From positions 1 to 10,143 of the forward strand of contig JALGZU010000075.1 in the NCBI GenBank assembly GCA_025774735.1: 10,143 nucleotides of DNA. The letters run 5' to 3'. Shown in pieces: positions 6,583 through 10,143 of the stretch. Within the stretch, counting starts at the first letter, position 1; the number at the start of each line of letters is the position of its first letter. The translations under genes and the position numbers were made by a program. Source of the DNA: a candidate division LCP-89 bacterium. Lineage in GTDB: Bacteria; Electryoneota; B3-LCP. The notes below the pieces were generated by a model, which was not told the origin of the DNA, made no database searches, and was given only the letters and a program-made list of their open reading frames with translations.

Positions 6583-6805
6583 TTAGCGGACATAGTTCAG
6601 CGCTCTGATCCGCTCGAGTTCATCCAGAATCAGCTCATCACCCAGGGCGTCCTCTTCAACCCTGAGGCTATCGTCGTAACTACGGAAAAAGGTGATGGTC
6701 TCAAACATGCAGGCGGCGAGATCAGGCAATTCCACGGCGAGATTCGTTCGCTCGGAAGGATCGGACCGGAGGTCGAAGAACTCGTGCCAGGGGGAGCAGT
6801 CAGTA
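6583..6805 (-). pseudogene. C-terminal remnant of a sulfatase
   Basis: About 70 codons read as the end of a sulfatase-type (alkaline phosphatase superfamily) protein: WHEFFDLRSDPSERTNLA is the typical late motif (usually like ELYDLxxDPxExxNLA), and the frame ends with ERIRALNYVR, like the LRALGYI end of many sulfatases. The catalytic N-terminal part, including the C/S-x-P-x-R formylglycine motif, is missing. The open frame extends a little to a TTG at 6840, but those residues do not look like sulfatase, and no ribosome binding site supports a start. I infer the tail of a deleted gene. An alternative is a short unrelated protein, which I consider unlikely. Confidence 0.6.
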
Positions 6806-6969
6806 AGCGACATCGCGGTGGCCGAATAAGTAGATTGCAAAGCCGGTCAGAGAAAGGATCACTGACCCGGTGAGGGTGTTCTGACCGGGGTTTTGCATTG
6901 ACCAGAGAAATCCCAGGAAGGCGCCGCAGGCTCCGAATCTTGATATTCCGTTCGGGATGGGAGGACGAC
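6800..6969 (-). other. Orphan open frame with two hydrophobic segments, no clear start
   Basis: On the minus strand one frame reads through two hydrophobic stretches, RFGACGAFLGFLW and TGSVILSLTGFAIYLFGHRD, ending AY-stop at 6800. It is in a different frame from the TM2 gene just upstream, whose own stop is at 6970, and from the sulfatase remnant that follows. No ATG/GTG/TTG with a ribosome binding site precedes both segments; the only ATG (6897) would give 32 residues. It may be the end of a membrane protein whose start was lost in a rearrangement, or a chance open frame. I do not recognise the sequence. Confidence 0.3.
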
Positions 6970-7323
6970 CTACGTGGTGCCTTTGACCATCGTGGCGACC
7001 TGCTGGGCGATACGTTGATTATATTCGAACGCCAACCGCTGATAGATTACAATGTCGACGATAGTGCCGATCAGGCAGATGCCTCCGGTGAAAAAGTAGA
7101 GGAGTCCCAGCCCGATATGGCCGATGATGAAGCGTTGAATGCCGGCGATGCCGAGCAGCCCGAGACACGCCGTCAGCAGGATCAGAAGGGGATCTCTGCG
7201 CCGGGGGCGGTAGGCATTAGCGAACATGTGTCCCTGCTGAACGTCCATATCCTTGATTAAGCCCTGGACGAAAACCATCTCGTCGCCATCGAGGTCCGGC
7301 AGTATTTCCATGATATTTGCCAT
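6970..7323 (-). CDS. TM2 domain-containing membrane protein
   Basis: 117 residues. The N-terminal 45 residues are polar (MANIMEILPDLDGDEMVFVQ...) and end in the basic YRPRRRDP. Then come two helices of the TM2 type: LLILLTACLGLLGIAGIQRF and IGLGLLYFFTGGICLIGTIVDIV, with the G-x-x-R/H-F-turn and the GxCxIGxxxD motif typical of the family. TM2 proteins are small inner-membrane proteins whose bacterial function is not established. The ribosome binding site AAAGGAG lies eight bases before the ATG and overlaps the stop of the DUF2752 gene, so the two are likely co-translated. Confidence 0.88.
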   Translation of the reverse strand: MANIMEILPDLDGDEMVFVQGLIKDMDVQQGHMFANAYRPRRRDPLLILLTACLGLLGIAGIQRFIIGHIGLGLLYFFTGGICLIGTIVDIVIYQRLAFEYNQRIAQQVATMVKGTT

Positions 7324-7337
7324 GACAGTTTCTCCTT

Positions 7338-7604
7338 TTACTGATCAGTCTCTATGGTAGCATGTTTAAATTTGACAGACTTATTGAAGAGGGAATAAAT
7401 GCGAAAAGAGAGTACCAGGACCGCAAATATTCCCAGCGGGTGCGTCACTAAGGATGTGTAGAAATCACCATGGAAGAAATATGATATAGAACGTCCCAAA
7501 CCGCAGCCGGGGCAATACTCGATCCCGAGCCAGTTAAAAACGCAGAAGCTGAAATGAGTGCTCGCCGAGGGATCGGAAAGCGCCAGGTAGAACAAGCCGG
7601 TCAT
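7338..7604 (-). CDS. DUF2752 family membrane protein
   Basis: 88 residues from the chosen ATG at 7604. The family signature is clear: HFSFCVFNWLGIEYCPGCGLGRSISYFFHGDF, with the CPGCGLGRS core and the later SLVTHPLGIFAVLVLSFRIYSLF helix. Two or three membrane helices fit. No function is established for the family; the C-x-x-C pair and its setting in the membrane are conserved features. The start is uncertain: the frame stays open far into the preceding CNNM/CBS gene, but that part reads like a shadow (many P, S, R, K). GAGGGA lies about nine bases before this ATG. A TTG at 7613 or a slightly longer N-terminus (KRYFEGLFW looks family-like) is possible. It is adjacent to the TM2 gene, a pairing I associate with several bacterial groups. 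Confidence 0.8.
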   Translation of the reverse strand: MTGLFYLALSDPSASTHFSFCVFNWLGIEYCPGCGLGRSISYFFHGDFYTSLVTHPLGIFAVLVLSFRIYSLFNKSVKFKHATIETDQ

Positions 7605-7668
7605 CCAGAACAATCCCTCGAAGTATCTCTTAGCCTCCCGGATCGTCCAGTGCCATACGGTGAGGGCG

Positions 7669-8898
7669 CTATTCGGTGCTGGCTTCTTCATCGGTCTTTT
7701 CGAGGATGACGACCCGGATTTTGGTCCGGGTGGCTTTGGATATTGTAAACCGGTAATCGCCGAGTTCGATGACCTCTCCCTTTTGGGGTATCCGGCCGAT
7801 GGCGTCAATGAGGTATCCGCCGAGCGTCTCGTATTCACCCTCCGGAATTTCAAGGTCAATGCGGCGGTTGATTTCCTCGACCTCCATGCGGGCCGAAACC
7901 AGCCAGCGGTTTTCCCCCAATTCCTGGATACTCAGACGGGCGGGATCGTACTCGTCCTCAATTTCGCCCATCAGTTCCTCCAGAAGGTCTTCGATTGTAA
8001 TCAGACCCGAGGTGCCGCCCCATTCATCGACAATGATGGCGATGGACTGATGGGCTGCGCGAAGATCCCTGAAAATTTCCCAGGCTTTCTTCTGTTCGGG
8101 GAAGAAGGAGATTGGCCGGGTGATGGCGGATAACTCTTTGGGATCCTCAAAGAGATCCTGGGCGTAGGCCAGGCCGAAGACGTGGTCCAAATCCTCGCGG
8201 TAAATCAATATCTTTGAATACCCGGTAACCAAGGCTGTCTGACGCAGCTCTTCGGGAGTCGAATTTTCTTCCAGCGCAATGATCTCTGTGCGCGGGGTCA
8301 TCACTTCGCGGGCGATGAGCGATCTAAATTGCAGGATCCTGGATATGTGGGTCTCCTGGTAAGACCTCAAGGCGCCGGTTTCAGCCCCTTCACGGATAAG
8401 AATTTCCAGATCACGGCGTGAGAAGAACTGCTGCACTTCGGAGCGTTCCACTCCGAAAATCCCCAGAAAGATAGAACTTATCCAGCCGAAAACCTTGATC
8501 AGTGGATATAAGATCCAACGGATGATCTGGAGAGGCGGCGCCACCCAGAGTACGGCTGGATCCGCCAGGTCTCTGCCGATGGATTTGGGGATGACTTCAC
8601 CCATGATCAGGATGGTCACGGCGGCGATAGGAGTGATCCAGGCGGAAGAGACTTCGAATCTCAAAAGATAGGCGGTCAAGAGCGATGAGAAGGCGATGAT
8701 TACCAGATTGTTGCCGACCAGGGTTGTCAGAAGAAAGTGGGAAGGTTTCCTCAGGAACCAGCGCGCTGTTTTTGCTCCCGGGATGCCGCGATGAAGGAAT
8801 CCCTGGAGCCGGATCCGGTTCACCGAGAGGAAAACGGTTTCCGTACCGGAGAAGTAGGCGGATAAAACCAGGCAGATGACGATCAGCCAGATTTCCAT
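7669..8898 (-). CDS. CNNM / CBS-domain / CorC-HlyC transporter-like membrane protein
   Basis: 409 residues in the usual three-part plan of the UPF0053/hemolysin C family. Residues 1-170 form the CNNM membrane domain: SAYFSGTETVFLSVNRIRL, the LVGNNLVIIAFSSLL helix and the MGEVIPKSIGRDLAD motif. A pair of CBS domains follows at about 190-320 (AREVMTPRTEIIALE; IAIIVDEWGGTSGLITIEDLLEELMGEIEDEYD). The last 80 residues are the CorC_HlyC (transporter-associated) domain, RRIDLEIPEGEYETLGGYLI onward. Characterised relatives take part in Mg2+ or cation efflux/resistance, with nucleotide binding in the CBS pair; the name hemolysin is historic. The start ATG follows the yigZ stop by one base (TGATATG), so translation is coupled. 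Substrate not determinable here. Confidence 0.92.
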   Translation of the reverse strand: MEIWLIVICLVLSAYFSGTETVFLSVNRIRLQGFLHRGIPGAKTARWFLRKPSHFLLTTLVGNNLVIIAFSSLLTAYLLRFEVSSAWITPIAAVTILIMGEVIPKSIGRDLADPAVLWVAPPLQIIRWILYPLIKVFGWISSIFLGIFGVERSEVQQFFSRRDLEILIREGAETGALRSYQETHISRILQFRSLIAREVMTPRTEIIALEENSTPEELRQTALVTGYSKILIYREDLDHVFGLAYAQDLFEDPKELSAITRPISFFPEQKKAWEIFRDLRAAHQSIAIIVDEWGGTSGLITIEDLLEELMGEIEDEYDPARLSIQELGENRWLVSARMEVEEINRRIDLEIPEGEYETLGGYLIDAIGRIPQKGEVIELGDYRFTISKATRTKIRVVILEKTDEEASTE

Positions 8899-8899
8899 A

Positions 8900-9517
8900 T
8901 CAACCGCTGCTGTGGAAAATTTCCGTTCCGAAGCGGCTCTCGAGTGTCTCCCGGCATGCCTCCACCTGGCTGGAAGGAATGGCTAAGTTAAGGCGAGCCT
9001 TCATGTCGTAGGAGAGAGACATGACTTCCGCTCCGAACTTTGAAGCAATCGCTTTGGCCAGGTTGACCTTTTCAGGAGGGAGCACCAGCGAGAGACAGTC
9101 CCGATTTTGCACTGTCTTTTTCCCCGATTGTTCGAGGGTCAGCCGGGCACAGTCAGAGAAAGCGCGGGCCAACCCCCCTTTACCGAGCTTCGTTCCGCCG
9201 AAATAGCGAACCACGACCAGCTGTACACCGAAAAGACCGGCGCCCTGGATTTCGGTGAGGATGGCGGGCCCTGAGGTGCCGCGCGGTTCGCCGTCGTCAG
9301 AAGAGCGTTCCGACCCGTCCGCCAGGCGGTAGGCGAAGGGGATGTGGCGGGCATCGTGGTATTTCCGCTGCAGCTCCACCCGATGTTTCCGGGCCTGCTC
9401 TTGGCTGCCGACGTGTTTGGCGAAACCTAAAAAACGGGATCCCTTTACCTTAAGGTCGGCGCAGCCCGGGTGGGCGACGGTCAGATATGTATCGGAATCA
9501 GACGCCATCATCGCCAT
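8900..9517 (-). CDS. yigZ: YigZ / IMPACT family protein (UPF0029)
   Basis: 205 residues, the usual size. The N-terminal IMPACT domain is recognisable by KGSRFLGFAKHV, ARHIPFAYRL, the signature SSDDGEPRGTSGPAIL, and VVVRYFGGTKLGKGGLARAF. The C-terminal domain, about residues 140-200, is the DUF1949-type ferredoxin-like fold. Eukaryotic IMPACT regulates GCN2; the bacterial role is not settled. Three in-frame ATGs stand at 9517, 9511 and 9508. The one at 9511 overlaps the stop of the preceding NYN gene as ATGA, a classic coupling, so the true start may be there. No strong ribosome binding site is visible for any of them. Its GC-rich codon use contrasts with the AT-rich gene before it. Confidence 0.93.
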   Translation of the reverse strand: MAMMASDSDTYLTVAHPGCADLKVKGSRFLGFAKHVGSQEQARKHRVELQRKYHDARHIPFAYRLADGSERSSDDGEPRGTSGPAILTEIQGAGLFGVQLVVVRYFGGTKLGKGGLARAFSDCARLTLEQSGKKTVQNRDCLSLVLPPEKVNLAKAIASKFGAEVMSLSYDMKARLNLAIPSSQVEACRETLESRFGTEIFHSSG

Positions 9518-10119
9518 TTGGAAGGTCGTTGCAGGATATAACCATTACATTTTCTGACTTTTTTAGCGAATTGACTTCTGGCGAAAATTCCACGTCCAAC
9601 TCTAAAATATCCATCTACCGAATCTCTTATTTCAAATGAATCGCGGTCAGGTGGAAACGCTGCCACGATCCGTTTATGAGGGAATAAATGTTTTACTGCG
9701 CGGATTGCAGGTACCAAATCTCCATCAGCGGACACTAAAATTGCCGTATCAAACTTATCTTGATAGGCATCAGAAAGCATTTCAACAGCTATATTAACAT
9801 CTGTCATTTTTTCACTAGGAACATCATCAACATAGTTGCAATTGTTACATCGACGTTTATTAATTTGATACTTACCATAAAAAATATTAAAGTCGGGGAG
9901 TGTTTCAAGTGCTTCAAGAAATATTTTTTGCCGTTTCTCCTTCGCTGGATTGTGTGTTACTTTGGCAGTAAAGTATTTTGTAAATCTTAGGGTTTGCTGA
10001 GGTTTGAGTAGCTGCAAGGATAGCTCTCTAAGATCCAACCAGAGAAATTTTTGCCATTTTTTAGATTTCAGACCGAAGTAAAGGTTAAAACCATCGATGT
10101 AAACTATTACGCGTTCCAC
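9508..10119 (-). CDS. NYN domain (PIN-like, LabA/DUF88 family) protein
   Basis: 203 residues. The NYN fold is shown by VIVYIDGFNLYFGL at the start (the first catalytic Asp), EKMTDVNIAVEML at about 104-116 (second acidic site) and ILVSADGDLVPAI at about 127-139 (third acidic site). These Asp residues form the metal centre of PIN-like ribonucleases, so RNA cleavage is the family-level expectation. RRCNNCNY near residues 88-95 gives one CxxC pair, perhaps half of a small metal-binding knuckle inserted before the second motif. The start is GTG with AAGGA upstream. The coding sequence is visibly more AT-rich than yigZ and the CBS gene, which it precedes with an ATGA overlap, suggesting later acquisition of this gene. 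Target RNA unknown. Confidence 0.88.
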   Translation of the reverse strand: MERVIVYIDGFNLYFGLKSKKWQKFLWLDLRELSLQLLKPQQTLRFTKYFTAKVTHNPAKEKRQKIFLEALETLPDFNIFYGKYQINKRRCNNCNYVDDVPSEKMTDVNIAVEMLSDAYQDKFDTAILVSADGDLVPAIRAVKHLFPHKRIVAAFPPDRDSFEIRDSVDGYFRVGRGIFARSQFAKKVRKCNGYILQRPSKWR

Positions 10120-10143
10120 AGAGATCCTTAAATTTTGCTTGAC
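10120..10143 (-). promoter_or_regulatory. Ribosome binding site and leader of the NYN gene
   Basis: AAGGA on the minus strand stands about five bases before the GTG start. Nothing more can be said before the window ends. Confidence 0.5.

Noticed and set aside
7605..7859. N-terminal extension of the DUF2752 frame
   Set aside because: It overlaps the conserved C-terminal domain of the CNNM/CBS protein and has shadow-like composition.

Overview
The window reads almost entirely on the minus strand and looks like a piece of an anaerobic bacterial chromosome of intermediate base composition. The strongest clue is a qmoABC cluster (quinone-interacting membrane-bound oxidoreductase), known from sulfate reducers, some sulfur oxidisers and several uncultured lineages. 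Gene order elsewhere (TM2 and DUF2752 proteins side by side, a CNNM/CBS protein, YigZ) and a tRNA gene without an encoded CCA are compatible with several phyla. I see some resemblance to FCB-type or deltaproteobacteria-like genomes, but the sequence here does not fix the taxon.

Layout. Positions 1-4229 carry qmoC (cut by the window edge), qmoB and qmoA, transcribed qmoA to qmoB to qmoC. They form an electron-transfer complex of two HdrA-like flavoproteins and a membrane HdrE/HdrC-like subunit. The usual partners aprBA and sat are not upstream of qmoA. Instead there is about 570 bp of AT-rich DNA containing a long terminator-like hairpin just before qmoA. Positions 4600-5735 hold an unusual tRNA neighbourhood. 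A good initiator tRNA-fMet (5659-5732) with its own promoter and terminator is followed downstream by two tandem 117-bp units, and about 0.8 kb further by a third, more complete pseudo-tRNA. All three derived copies carry the same 22-bp insertion at the same place in the T-loop, and each is followed by its own terminator hairpin. A small two-helix membrane protein gene with a strong ribosome binding site lies between the tRNA-derived copies.

Positions 5800-7600 hold yceI (secreted lipocalin-like protein), a decayed sulfatase C-terminus, an orphan membrane-segment ORF, a TM2-domain protein and a DUF2752 protein. Positions 7669-10119 hold a tightly packed run transcribed NYN-domain nuclease-like gene, then yigZ, then CNNM/CBS (CorC/HlyC-type) transporter-like gene, with overlapping or nearly overlapping ends, probably continuing into DUF2752 and TM2.

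The most unusual structure is the array of tRNA-fMet-derived repeats with a shared T-loop insertion. The qmo genes are standard in domain content. I found no CRISPR array, transposase or integrase.
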